Source of the DNA: Chaetomium olivaceum
Lineage: Eukaryota; Ascomycota; Sordariomycetes; Sordariales; Chaetomiaceae
Reading direction: 5' to 3'
Length of the DNA: 64,000 nucleotides
Assembly (NCBI GenBank): GCA_039881045.1
Contig: JAYWVB010000049.1
Span: 186,001-250,000, forward strand
Below the pieces are notes generated by a model. The model did not search any database. It saw nothing but the letters and a program-made list of their open reading frames with translations, and was not told where the DNA came from. Position 1 is the stretch's first letter, and the number at the start of each line of letters is the position of its first letter. The position numbers were made by a program, and so were the translations under genes. Shown piece after piece: positions 44,975 through 55,700 of this stretch.

Positions 44975-47187
44975 CTACTGTGACTGGGGCGTGTCTGATA
45001 CGGGCGTTCCTAGCGATATAGCCACATCAGGCCCAGTTGATGCACCTCCCTGAGCCCCATCTACTGCATTTTGCTGGCCCTGCCCCCGTGCGGGACCTCT
45101 ACCCCGTCCTCTCGGGCCCCGCGGCCGCCGGCCTCGGGCTCGGCCCCGGGCTTGCTGCTGCTCCTGTCGTTCAACGAGCTCCCACCGCGAGGGGTCTCGG
45201 GCCCGCGTGGCGGCCGAAGCTCGGCGGTAGTTATCTCCACGGGGTATCAAAGCGACGGGGATCTCCTCCTGACTGACTGTAGGCCTACCACGCCTTGTGA
45301 TTCCTACTAGCGGCTCTTCGATCGCGGCCAAGAGGTCGTTAGCGGCGAGGCTCACCTCAAGGTGCCAGTGGGGATGGGTATCGAGGTAACTGAGCTCCTG
45401 GTTGCTACGTAGTTTACGCTCGATATCGTGGGAACAAGGGAGGCCAAACTGCTGGTGGAAAGCCCCGGTGCACTCAGGGGGTGGTTCCCTGTGCCTCTGG
45501 GAGGCAGTCTGTCCGAGGTCACTCTTGACCCTGCTGTGGCAGATCCTGTGTTGCTGCGCCACGAGGCCAAGTGCCTTGCGGCTAAGGCGGTAGCGTAGGT
45601 CTCCCATCCATCGACAGCTGCTGTACTGCCCGAGCTGGCGCGTGGCCTCCTCGCCCTTCTTGGCGTTATATGAAGCCTCTTGGTCCTTCACGAGTTGCTC
45701 GACGCGGCTGGCGAGAAACCGAAGTTCTGCCCTTGAATTCAGCAGGTACGACTTCAGCTCCTTGTGACTGCCCTCTGTACGAGAGGTGACCCGAACGCCG
45801 AAGTTCCGATTTTGACGGGTGAAGCACTCGAGGAAGTGCTTCCTCCATGGGAAGTAGGTCGACAAGATGTAGGAAATAGCGGGTTCTTGATGCTCGGCGA
45901 ACTGGTCGATCAGGTGCTGCCACGCCATCTGGAAGTCGTCAATCGTCGAGGCATATACGCAGGCCTTCCAGACAGACAGAAAGCCGGCAGGGGTATCTTC
46001 AGTATCTTGAATCGAAAGGGGAGGGTCGATGACAGGGGCCTCTGCGATTAGATCCCTGAAAGTAGGGTCCACGTGATTACCCTCTTCTTCCTGTTCTCGC
46101 AGGGCCTGCTGGCTGGGCTGTTGGCCGTTGGGCCAGTTCCATTTCCTCTTGACCTCGCTCTGTACGTTCTTGAACACGTGCCACAAACAGATCTGCTGGT
46201 TGACAGTCTTCTAGACGGTGGCCAGCGCATTCTTGAGGGCTTTCTCGAAGTCGATAATTGCTACAGTAGGTAGCTGGGCGCCTACAGCGACGCGGAGCTT
46301 TTCGAGATGCTCGATCAACCAAGTGTAGGCTTCTTCATCCTCCTTGTTGACGATGGCGAAGGCGACATTGAAGGTGGTATGAAGATTGGTAACGCCCGTG
46401 ACGTTGAGGAAAGGCATATCGAAGCGGTTGGTCTTGTACGTATTGTCGAGGCTGAGGACATCAGGGAATCGCTTCCAGGCCTTCTCGCACCATGGGTATG
46501 TCCAGATAAGGCCGTGACATGTCCGCTTAGCTGGCGGACAAAGTGCTTAATACCAGTGTCGGTGAAGTGCTTGATCAGAGCCTGGTAGGGGTATAGCCAC
46601 CAAGAGCCTCGGCCTTAGCCTGGCTCATCTCGTTCTCGATGTCGCGACGGTGCCACTCCTAGATAAGTAAAGTGGGAGGTTAGACAGATAAAGGTGTGAG
46701 AAAAGGGGTAGAAAACGGGGGGTCACCTGATCTGGGTAACGCTCTCACATCAATGCGGCAACACCACGGGAGCCAGTAGCCGTGGTCTTGAAGATCTGGC
46801 GGATCTTATCCTTCTGGGCCTCGGTCCAGGTCCTTTTGCGGTGGCTAGGGTAGGCTACGGGGTCTTGAGCTTCGTGATTATGCTGGTTAACCATGACCTC
46901 GAAGATCATCGATCGCCTGCGAGTACACGCTGAACTGCCTTCGCCCTCCACGGACAACTCGTCTTGATGGTAGATGTGTCCCGCAGGCCGACACCTCGGG
47001 TCTCCTTTTTATTGGCCCCATGAACGCAACTCAGATCGTACCGCCTCGGCGCGCCGTTCTTGTAGTCGCTGCATCGCACCTTGACGATTGCGTATCCTTG
47101 TTCTTTGGCTGACGCGTTGAAATGGGCGTAGAGTACATCGAAGGACTCAAATCCATCCGCAGGGACGGTAGGGGCCTCGAGAGGCAT
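44975..47187 (-). pseudogene. Degenerate MULE transposase
   Basis: Starts at the ATG 47187 with a FAR1-like N-terminus (FESFDVLYAHFNASAKEQGY, then TIKTSCPWRAKA). The DDE core shows MPFLNVTGVTNLHTTFNVAF and TVAIIDFEKALKNAL. A long C-terminal part runs from WHVFKNVQSEVKRKWNWP through a zinc-knuckle-like PPPECTGAFHQQFGLPCSHD to an Arg/Gly-rich tail ending at 44975. It is broken by a frameshift near 46915, a TGA near 46745, a frame change near 46590 and a TAG at about 46212-46214. An intron at about 46657-46727 (gtgacc to atctag) is likely. The TAG fits a CpA-to-TpA change on the plus strand, the RIP pattern. Confidence 0.85.
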
Positions 47188-47406
47188 CTTGGTAGGCGGC
47201 AGGCAACAGAGTGGATTGCCGGCTCGTTGGATCGTGATATAATATGGGCCCTATAATATAGCCAATAAGGAGATGCAATAAATCTTTTTGGACACGATGT
47301 TGCAGTCGGTGGACGAGGTCAAATAAGAAGTTAGAGACGGAGTATGGAATGAGTGGGCGGAGATTCTGCCCACCCGGGAGGGTGGCAGAATTTCGGCAGA
47401 ATTTCC

Positions 47407-47453
47407 GGACCCCGTGCCACTAGGGATCGGGCCCCGTGCCACTAAACTTGCCC
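47407..47453 (-). repeat. Right terminal inverted repeat of the MULE
   Basis: Exact inverse of 44742-44788. Confidence 0.94.
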
Positions 47454-47461
47454 TATCCTCT
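47454..47461. repeat. 8-bp target site duplication of the MULE, right copy
   Basis: tatcctct, the same as 44734-44741. Confidence 0.92.
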
Positions 47462-48926
47462 ATCCTTGTAAATTTATCATTGGCATTCTCTTTGACCCTC
47501 TTACGGCCCTGTGGCTCGTGGGACTCTAATTCCTTCGTCAAGTGGTCGACCTGGGCCTTCAAAAATACCATCTCGGCATTCTTAGCATCCAAAGCCTTGC
47601 CTGCCTTGGCCAACAGAGTCCTTGTCAGCCGTCCACTAGCTTCCATACCCTCACTTACACCCTGCTGGTGGTACGGATGTCCTGGCTCTTTTGAGGTGTC
47701 CAGAACTCAGTCCTAGGCTCAGGGGGTGGTGTTTTCGGCCGTACAGGGAGGGCCTGGCTTTCCAGGACTGCCTCGGGGTCATCCAGCACTTTGGATGGGT
47801 CTAGGGGCCAAATACCGGTGTTTCTGAACCCAGAGATAATATTCCTAGCTGACATTCCAAGCTTGGATGTATCTCTATAGCAATAGAGGAACCGTCGCTT
47901 GTTTACAGCAGCTGATGCCGTGAAGCTTGCGAGCGCCATGGTAGCTTGCCGGAAATAGCTTTTCAGTGCTGAGAAAACACTGCGGTCGAGAGGCTGGGTC
48001 TTGTGGGAGGTATGAGCAGGTAGATAGACCAGCTGAACCTTATTTAGCCAAGCTGTGGCCATGAAGTCACCGGTTGTGTGGCTAGAATGTTCGTCGAGGA
48101 TGAGTAACCTCCACTCGTCACCTTGAGGCTGAGTTTGTGGTAGATACACCTCTTTCAGCCACTTCAAGGCAATCTGGCTATTGCTCCAGCCTGTGAGACT
48201 GTAGTCAAACTTCCAGTCCAGGAAGTCTACCTCTAGCTCGGCTTTGGGAGGGAACCATTGTCCCTGAAGGGAGGCACCGGTAAAGACTATAGTTGGCGAG
48301 AGTCGGACCCCCTCTGCAGTGCCACACTCAATGACAGTAACCCACGTCGTTGTGTCAGAGCTAGTTGTGTAAGCTCTACGTGTGAGGGAACTGCCAATGA
48401 CCGTGCCAGCCGTGGTTTCCATCTCCTGCATGCCATGCTCGTCGACGTTGGCTATATTCGCGGGTATAATATTCTTGTCGCGGATGTGGAACTCCAGCCT
48501 CCTATAGAAAGCTTGGTAGGCTTCCCGTGTAGAGCCTTTCGTACGAGAGCTTTCCAACAAAGCTGATTTCTTAGTTTTGACAGCATTGTGGCGGCGTAGG
48601 AAGCGGTCGATCCATCTGGCACCCAGGGGCTGACGATCACCTCCTTCAGCTAAGATGGCCTGCGCGAAACCTACGACCTGGCTACGGCTAGGAGCCCTTC
48701 CAGACTTTTCTTCATTGAGGCACCAGTCGACCACATACTCTTCTTGCACAGGGCTGAGCCGTTGATTGTGGGTTTTGGCTTGTCTTTGTGGTTGTGAGCC
48801 ATGGAGTCGGTCTGACAGCGTGGAAGAGGGAACGCTGTATTTCTCAGCCGCAGAACGTATGGAACAAAGACTCTGTTGAATATCAGTTATAGCCAATTGA
48901 ATAAGCTCTTCGCGGATAGTAGCCAT
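47462..48926 (-). pseudogene. Pogo/Fot1-type transposase (DDE_1), frame break near its end
   Basis: From the ATG at 48926 an open frame of 423 codons runs to 47655. The N-terminus is a psq-type helix-turn-helix (AITDIQQSLCSIRSAAEKY, VPSSTLSDRL), followed by a CENP-B-like DNA-binding part (RWIDRFLRRHNAVKTKKSAL). The catalytic DDE_1 domain shows IANVDEHGMQEM, LLILDEHSSHTTGDFM and LPAHTSHKTQPLDRSVFSAL, giving the three acidic residues. The frame then needs one missing base at 47660-47662 (a GGG run on the minus strand) to reach the coiled C-terminal part (GRLTRTLLAKAGKALDAKN). The MULE interrupts it at 47454; the last part is at 44591-44733. Confidence 0.88.
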
Positions 48927-49001
48927 GTTAAATTTAGCCTAGAATTGGACGAGTTGTGTAAAGTTGAAGTTGGTGATGTCCGAAATGTCGGTGTGGAGCT
49001 A

Positions 49002-49046
49002 AGTGTCCGGTTGTGGGGTGCGTCCGGTTGTGGGGTCCAGTCGTCT
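49002..49046 (-). repeat. Right terminal inverted repeat of the pogo element
   Basis: Ends gtggggtccagtcgtc just before a TA duplication; the partner of 44471-44515. Confidence 0.9.
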
Positions 49047-49353
49047 AATAAGCTTAGCCACTAGCAGAAACATCTCATCACCACTGATCTTCGGCGTCGG
49101 CATTGCTTTATCCCCGCGTCATAATCATTAGAGGGAAGTTTAAAGAAAGGATGCCGGCTATAGAAGTAACGGTAAGTAAGCCCCAGCAAGCACCGCCAAT
49201 GCGATAAGAAGTTACGTCTAACATCTACTACTAGCTATACCATTTTTCCTGAACCAGATCGGTACCGACAACACGCTAGGGCGTTTTTCGGAAGCATAGA
49301 CACCGAGGAGAGGCTCAAAGACGTACTTTTCCGCCCGGCAGGTAAGTCAAGTC

Positions 49354-49627
49354 ATTAATGTAACGGGCTGTGCCCGAGGTGGGCCTCGGTAACCCTCGGC
49401 CAGCTCACGTACAAGCACGATCCACCGAACCCCTGGATGAAGCTATTCCCAGTTGCCCCACAGCACACCGAACATTCTAGCAATGCGCTCGGGCCACCGC
49501 ACTCGCGATCATAAAGCAGCCATGAGCTGCCAGACTCCCTCATCTTTCCTTTTCTTCTTCAAGCTTAGTGTACTCGTAGAGTCGTCACCAGATAGTTGCA
49601 ATATACTCCTGGGACCGTTACAATTAA
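49354..49627 (+). repeat. Solo LTR, copy 1, with its duplication
   Basis: The LTR (49359-49622, 264 bases) starts TGTAACGG and ends CCGTTACA, the TG...CA form. The 5-base direct repeat attaa flanks it (49354-49358 and 49623-49627). No internal retrotransposon sequence lies beside it, so it is a solo LTR left by recombination. It is about 97 percent identical to the reverse complement of 52053-52318. Confidence 0.92.
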
Positions 49628-50393
49628 CTGAGCGAGGACGCAACGAACATGAGACAGCTACCCCCTGGACTTTCTGAGCGCTGCCTAGGTAGTAGGTTAG
49701 TATATACCTATATACTACTTATGATAAATTTTTAAGCGGTGCCATGGTTCTGAAAGGACGTATAGGTGACCCTCTCATGGATGCGGGTTCCGTTTTTACT
49801 TCTAAGGTGTAAAAATGGAGCTGTGCAGCCCGAATTACAGGAGTGGAAGAGGGCGGGGATGCCAGTGTGGTTGAAACTGTAAAAAGAAGGCAGATAGAGT
49901 ACGTCGAACTTGTCATTGTATATACTAGGAGCCGAACCTCGTCCTAAAGCTCTACTGGCGGAGTATATTTAGCACGGTAGGTAAAGGTTTATATATGTGC
50001 GTTTCGTGTTGTGCAAGAGGGAGCGGGACGTTAGCCCGAATATAGATGTTGGCAACGATTTAAACGGTCTTGGGAATTAGTGGGAGACTAGTGAATCGTG
50101 GAAGTTATGTTCCGTAGCATTGGTGGCAGCTTTTGATACTTACTAATGCTTACAATCCCAAACCCGCTGATAAATATTCTCTTTATTGGGGTTACTTCCA
50201 GATCCTTTGCGGGCCTCCTACATGCCGCTTGCTACCCTAAAAGACTACCCCTATCCATATCTGCCGACTCGGACCGAAGTAGTCCGAGTTATACCATCAC
50301 GATGCAACAAGCGAGTCCGAGAGTTCGCACTCTACTAATCAGTAACGGAGTGACGGAGCAACGCGCGGTGCGTGTACGCATGTACGGTGCATC

Positions 50394-50401
50394 TATATAA
50401 A
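50394..50401 (+). promoter_or_regulatory. TATA box of the lectin gene
   Basis: tatataaa, 106 bases before the ATG at 50507, the strongest TATA motif in this interval. Confidence 0.6.
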
Positions 50402-50506
50402 CGGCTTGGTCGCTCTTCTTCTAGTTCATTCAATATAAACTCGACAGCCGTTAAGCTCCGCCCATCATTCACTACACAGTCTCACTCTTTAACGTCGAGC
50501 GACATC

Positions 50507-51010
50507 ATGAAGTTGATTACACTCCTTTCGCTCATGCCTGCAACGATGGCGGGGCAGATTAGTTTCACGTGCCGGAACTTCGCCCTTGACCCTGCCACCG
50601 ATGTCCTCAGTGGAGAGTGCAATGATGGCCAGGGCGACCACGCCGCCTTCCAAAAGACCTCCCTCGACCTCGACACCTGTCTCGCCTACGACACAACCCT
50701 GGCTAGGATTGTGGTAAGGGGATGAGAACCCGCTATCATTTTAGGTGCCAGAATTAACATAGTAGTAGTGGAGAAAAGGCGGCAACTTCAGCACTCAGTG
50801 CAAGGGCTGCTCTCTAGTCTGGACGACCGACCCTATCTGGGGCAACCAGCTCCTTAACCTCGACTGCACCTGTTCGGAGGCAAATGCCAGATTTGAAATT
50901 GGTACGGTCCCTATAACGTAATGAACACCCCTTGAAAGCTAACAAAAATGGTAGACCATAGCTACATCGACAATAAGTTTGGAACTCTTGTCTGCTCGGC
51001 ATACTTGTAA
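50507..51010 (+). CDS. Secreted cyanovirin-N-homology (CVNH) lectin, three exons
   Basis: Exons 50507-50713, 50769-50901 and 50955-51010, with introns of 55 and 53 bases carrying branch sites attaac and gctaac. Together they encode 131 residues. The signal peptide is MKLITLLSLMPATMA, then the CVNH domain: ISFTCRNFALDPATDVLSGE, SLDLDTCLAYD, then WRKGGNFSTQCKGCSLVW in exon 2, LLNLDCTCSEANA, and NKFGTLVCSAYL in exon 3. The two-fold pattern of Cys, Asn and Gly is characteristic. Fungal CVNH proteins are small mannose-binding lectins. Secretion is inferred from the leader. The gene lies between two solo LTRs in otherwise gene-poor DNA. Confidence 0.88.
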
Positions 51011-51565
51011 AAGACAGTAGTAGAGGTATTTAGCTAAGTCCATTATAAGTGATCTATTGCTAGCTGCCCAGATGTATACTGTGATTGTGCTGGGAATAAC
51101 TAAGAGTGTACCTTTGGTCGAGAAATTGTTATAGGATAGTAAACGAGCCGTTGCATTAATTGTAGGTTAATATGCATTGAACTAGGGTGTGTAGTGTAAA
51201 TCCATCACTCGAAACATTGATGTGCCACTTTAATAGTAATAAAATGATCGAATGACGAAGTGGCTACCTTAGTTGAAGAAAGTAAACTAGTAAGCTCTAT
51301 TTAAATTTCTTCTTGATCACCTCGTCCTTTACCTTAAACTTATTGGAAAGTAGCCCTCCTCGGTAAGGTACTAGTTACGCACCACGCCTTGCAAGAGCTC
51401 TAACAGCGCTATTATCGGCAACAATGTAAGTAGTCCGAGTACAATTATGGCTCTCCACCCGGCGCTCGGCACAGTTTTACTTCAGCCTCGTCAGGCAGTG
51501 GAGGGAGGAGACTCAATTCTTCTCGTGGCCACAAAAAGTAGCGGCAGGCAGCCTAACGGCTACCA
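51011..51565. other. Gene-free, AT-rich
   Basis: About 550 bases, AT-rich in the first half, with nothing recognisable. Confidence 0.45.
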
Positions 51566-51898
51566 CTAGGTGCATTGGATGGGATAGCAGTTGACCAGTA
51601 TGTGCTCGATTAGCTCGTGTAGCTCGAGCATCCGACCTTGGAGATAATCCCACACTTCAAGCGAGGTCATTCCAGCAGCCGCTATACCGGCGACCATAGC
51701 GCCTGAATCGCGGCCGAAGGCGTCCTCAATGGCCCACACCGCAGGATACAGGTCCTCCATACTAAGAGCGCCCTTGGTGTCTATGACATCCCCAATGGAG
51801 AGAGGGTCTAAGGGGGAGGCTATACTCACTTCCCTAATAACATCGACACCTTCGTAGCAACCGTTAATGAGAATGACTTTAGAGTTGCGATGCGTCAT
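51566..51898 (-). CDS. Hypothetical protein, 110 aa
   Basis: A single open frame from the ATG at 51898 (MTHRNSKVILINGCYEGVD) to a stop at 51566. Hydrophobic beta-like and helical segments alternate (MVAGIAAAGMTSLEVWDYLQ, ELHELIEHILVNC) without a signal peptide. It resembles nothing I can name. It could be part of a larger exon or a chance frame in a repeat-rich area. Confidence 0.35.
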   Translation of the reverse strand: MTHRNSKVILINGCYEGVDVIREVSIASPLDPLSIGDVIDTKGALSMEDLYPAVWAIEDAFGRDSGAMVAGIAAAGMTSLEVWDYLQGRMLELHELIEHILVNCYPIQCT

Positions 51899-52047
51899 GG
51901 TTGCCAATGTTTGGGGGATTTGGAGAACCGGTATAATAGCGAATAGATGTCCCTTGAGTGTGACTGTACGAGACGGCGAGCGGGAAACCTAACCTTGTAA
52001 GAGGCGTCGCTCCCCCGCCCCCTCCCAAGATACCGTACCTTTACGCG

Positions 52048-52323
52048 CGGTGTGTAACGGTCCCAGGAGTATATTGCAACTAGCTGGTGACGACTCTACG
52101 AGTACACCAAGCTTGAAGAAGAAAAGGAAAGATGAGAGAGTCTGGCAGCTCGTGGGGCTGCTTTATGATCGTGAGTGCGGTGGCCCGAGCGCATTGCTAG
52201 AATGTTCGGTGCGCTGTGGGGCAACTGGGAATAGCTTCATCCAGGGGTTCGGTGGACCGTGCTTGTACGTGAGCTGGCCGAGGGTTACCGAGGCCCACCT
52301 CGGGCACAGCCCGTTACACGGTG
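52048..52323 (-). repeat. Solo LTR, copy 2, opposite orientation
   Basis: The LTR (52053-52318, 266 bases) has ends TGTAACGG and CCGTTACA and is flanked by the 5-base duplication cggtg (52048-52052 and 52319-52323). Against copy 1 it shows six single-base differences (five transitions, one transversion) and one small indel region. Confidence 0.92.
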
Positions 52324-52496
52324 CCTTCTATCAGAATGTCGTAGCTCGCTTTGAGTTGGTAGTGGGAGGGATATTCGGTGTTGTATTTAGGGAAAGGGCA
52401 TTGGCGTCCAGTTTAACTAGCAGGATAGTAACCTATACTATCTTATCCACAACGTTCAACAAGGGAGGAGGGGCCTTAGTATTGTTATACAGCTTG

Positions 52497-52650
52497 CCGC
52501 CAGAGTTCTCCGAGGGGCGATTGTATGCTACAATTTAGACCGCATCATCGTGTACAATCTTGTATGCGGTGGCGTTGTGGCTAACACAGCAGCTTCGCTT
52601 CACCCTTACTATAGCATACGAAGCAACATAGCACAGTCAGATACTTGTAA
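52497..52650 (+). repeat. Dispersed repeat copy B
   Basis: The partner of 38905-39062, in the same orientation. It ends near agatacttgta in both places. Confidence 0.75.
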
Positions 52651-52791
52651 AGGTTGAATATTGAAAACTCGTACTCTAGCTTGTGGCTGCTAGCGACCTA
52701 AATGCCGATGCGCTGGTACTAAGTACTAAGACCCCTCCCTCCGTTCAAGTACTCAAAGTTCGCCGCGATTCCGTCTCTTTTGATAAATCCT

Positions 52792-55700
52792 CTAAGATTC
52801 AATGATGTCCCAGGCAAAATAGGGGATTACACAGTAGGCGTTGCCGAGCATAACCTGGGCATCGCAGCTAGCGGCCGTCGTACCTAAAGACGGGTTCACT
52901 AACAGTAAGATTGCGATGGTTCCACCAGAACCGTACGAAATCATAGCACAGGTTTCCCCAGCAGCAGCAACGTGCCAGACACCCCAGTTTAGAGTCGTAT
53001 CGGGGGCAACGACGGCTCCAGCGGGAGGGTTAATTACATCGAGCGAGTAGCCGTTGGACCGATGCGGGATAGTCGTATCCCCTAGGTTGGGATCGTTATT
53101 GAAGACACCGCTCTGAGGACCCAAACATACTACGCGGCCAAAGGCGGCGTCGCTTGCGACGTGGAGGTTGTCGCAAGCATCGTTGATCCAAGGGTTATAC
53201 TGCCTTAGGTCGCCGTTCAGGAGAGGTCGGCCGGTAAGGTTGAAGGCGAGTTGCTGCACTGAGGAGCACGTGTCGCCGGGGACTAGAATGTGCGTAATTC
53301 CACATGGGAACGGTAGGCATAAACTGGTCCCGGCGGCGATACTGCTGCAGTTCAGGATACCGTCGGGATTGCCGAGATATAGCGCCGCGGACGAGATATT
53401 ATCGGCACTAGCGATGGTATCACATGTCTCCCCGGCAGATGTCGTATAAATCTCCCCTGTAGCGCAGAAGTTGGTGGTTTCAGGGAGTGAGATTGTAGGC
53501 GGAGGAATCGAAGTTGGGTCGGCTTGGCCGCATTGCGAGTACGAGTAGCTTAGCTGGCTCTTGATAAACTCGTCGTAGGCCGAGTAGCTGGAGCTCTGCA
53601 AAATAGCGTAGTGTTGAATCCAGCAATAGGAGCAGATCTCGGCCGTGGGCATGTCCTCGATCTTCGCTACGTGCGTGAAGCCACTGATGACGTCTGAGCG
53701 GAAAGACAAGGGCTCATTAGCCAGGTATTTCATTACCTTGAGTAAATAGACGTCGTTTCTCGAGACGGGGACCACTTACCATTGCAATACTGTCCAGTAG
53801 TTGGGCTTTTGAGACACGTCGAGTTGTAACCCGACCAGATGCGGCCACCGCGCAGCATAGGCAGCGCGTCGCTGATGGTGTAGCCGTCGCAGGCGAGGCT
53901 AACGCCGTCAAACCACGCCTTCAGGCTCTGCCCGCAGCCTGCGTCGCAAACCAAGTCCGTAACGGACTGGTTGCCGGGAGAGCCAAATGCTGAGCGTCAT
54001 GAAGGTTATGGTGTAGTTGTCGCAACGGATGACCTCGGTAAGCGCGGAAACGCAGGTGCTGGGCAGGTCGAGGTGCAGGCTCTCCAGGCTCTCGGCTGTC
54101 CACACCCGGTACCCGTCGAACTTGCGCTGGCCTCCAATCTCCGTCGAGCCCTGCAGCCAGGCCAGAATGGACGAGAGGAAGCCGTTCCTGTTATCTGAGG
54201 CGTAAGTGGGCGTCCCGCCAAACGGCGAGATGAGCTCTTCGATGGCCTTTGTACAGAGGTTGTAGATCCAAATATCGCCCGACTGCTCGACCTCAAACCC
54301 ACGTTTTTGGCAGTTCTCCGTATTTAGACAAGTTTGATCATAGTTGCTAAACCAGGTATAAAGGCCCGCACCCAAGACGTAGACTGTCGAGGAGTCGATG
54401 ATGCGGACCGCCCAGGAAAAGCCGCACCCTAGAGCCGAGCCGCTGGCGGTGCAGTTAGAGAATACCGGATCGTTAGAGAAGAGGCCGGTCGTAAAGGGGG
54501 CAGGAGCCTTTGGAACGGGCTGGAAGTACGGCGACTCTGTTTGGATCATGGCCATCATAATATTCTTAGCATTGGCGATCTGGTACTGGTAGAGGACACA
54601 ATGCTCAACAGAGGTGGCCCACAGCCAGGCGAGATCGGCCTCAATCAGGAGACCACGACCAGTATAGACATCAATCTGGTCCTGAGTAACCTTGCTATTA
54701 CACACAAGACAGCATCGTTAGTATAGCTTTCAGCGCCATACACCGGCAACAGGGGCTGCGTACTCCATATCGTGGTCGGCGGTCCACAGCCAAGAATTCT
54801 CAATGTACGCCGTAGAGCCAGGTGTTAAGTGCATCAGCAACGACGCTGCCTTGCAGTTGGGGTTGACGGTTCCGGTGAGTTTGGGGCAGTTCTCTACCTG
54901 GAGTCCTGTGCCCTTGGCTCCGCCAACGCGAATGTGTGAATCTACTTCGCGGTTAGGCTGTCTCGATTCTTTTCTTCTCGAGAGATTCACATACCCCATA
55001 AGCCGGCTGATGCTGGCGTCGTCTGTCGAACGTTCCACTCGACGACGATGGCACCTGCCGTAGCACCCTTGACGGTGAACAGCATATCTTGAATCTCAAT
55101 GATTCCAGCGTCGCCTGGCCGAGCTACCTGGACTACCGGCCGCGGGTACAGTTCGTCCTCAAAGTTGGCGCCAGTCCCCATGATCTGGGACCAAGCCTGC
55201 CCAATGATTCTGGAGCCAACTGGAACGCGAAGCGTATCGCGAACGATATAGATACCAAAAGGGAAGAATACGACCGACGAAGTATTGGCAGCGCCCTCCA
55301 AAATACCGTTAAGGACGGCCGTATCATCCGTCATTCCGTCGCCCGCCGCGCCTAGGGTTTTGACGTTCATAACGTTTGAGGTGGCAATGGTATCGTACGC
55401 GGGGCGTCTTCGAGTCAGCATGTTCTTCTCCATGAACCAATACTGTTTGCCTAGGAGGTCTGGGTTGCGCACCATGGCCGGGATGTGCCCGCCATTCGAA
55501 AAGGTCGTAACGCCGCTGCTAACGTTGTTGGTCTTGCCAAAACCCCAGCTCTCGATAACGACGAGTTCGGTGGATCCGGCTGGGAGTAAAACCCGATTCG
55601 CAAAGTTGTCCACGACGGCCGTGTCGACATTGAGGAACAGGCAGTTCTGGATGAGAAAGGACGTCGAGTTCTCGGCATATAGGGACGTCACGATGCCTGT

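Larger units (their letters stand above)
44742..47453. mobile_element. Mutator-like (MULE) transposon nested in the pogo element
   Basis: 2,712 bases bounded by 47-base perfect terminal inverted repeats (44742-44788 and 47407-47453) and an 8-base duplication. Each repeat holds two copies of tagtggcacgggg. The transposase on the minus strand is broken, but the two repeats are still identical, which fits a recent insertion. Confidence 0.94.
44469..49048. mobile_element. Fot1/pogo-type DNA transposon, split by a nested MULE
   Basis: Imperfect terminal inverted repeats of about 45 bases (44471-44515 and 49002-49046, two mismatches) start gacgactggaccccacaacc. They are flanked by TA dinucleotides (44469-44470 and 49047-49048), the family's target duplication. 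Inside each repeat the unit accccacaaccgg occurs twice. Without the 2,712-base insertion and one copy of its 8-base duplication the element is about 1.86 kb. Its transposase reads on the minus strand. Confidence 0.92.
49049..50506. other. Gene-free region holding a solo LTR
   Basis: No gene apart from the solo LTR at 49359-49622. 49,680-50,060 is AT-rich with many TA steps, like RIP-mutated DNA. The end is the promoter of the lectin gene. Confidence 0.5.
51899..52791. other. Gene-free region with a solo LTR and a dispersed repeat
   Basis: Holds solo LTR copy 2 (52053-52318) and repeat copy B (52497-52650). A 162-codon frame across the LTR is not a gene. Confidence 0.6.

Noticed and set aside
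49354..52323. One full LTR retrotransposon bounded by the two LTRs
   Set aside because: The LTRs are in opposite orientation, each has its own 5-base duplication, and no gag or pol motifs lie between them.
52050..52538. 162-codon plus-strand frame
   Set aside because: It runs through solo LTR copy 2 and out the other side, so it is a chance frame in repeat DNA.
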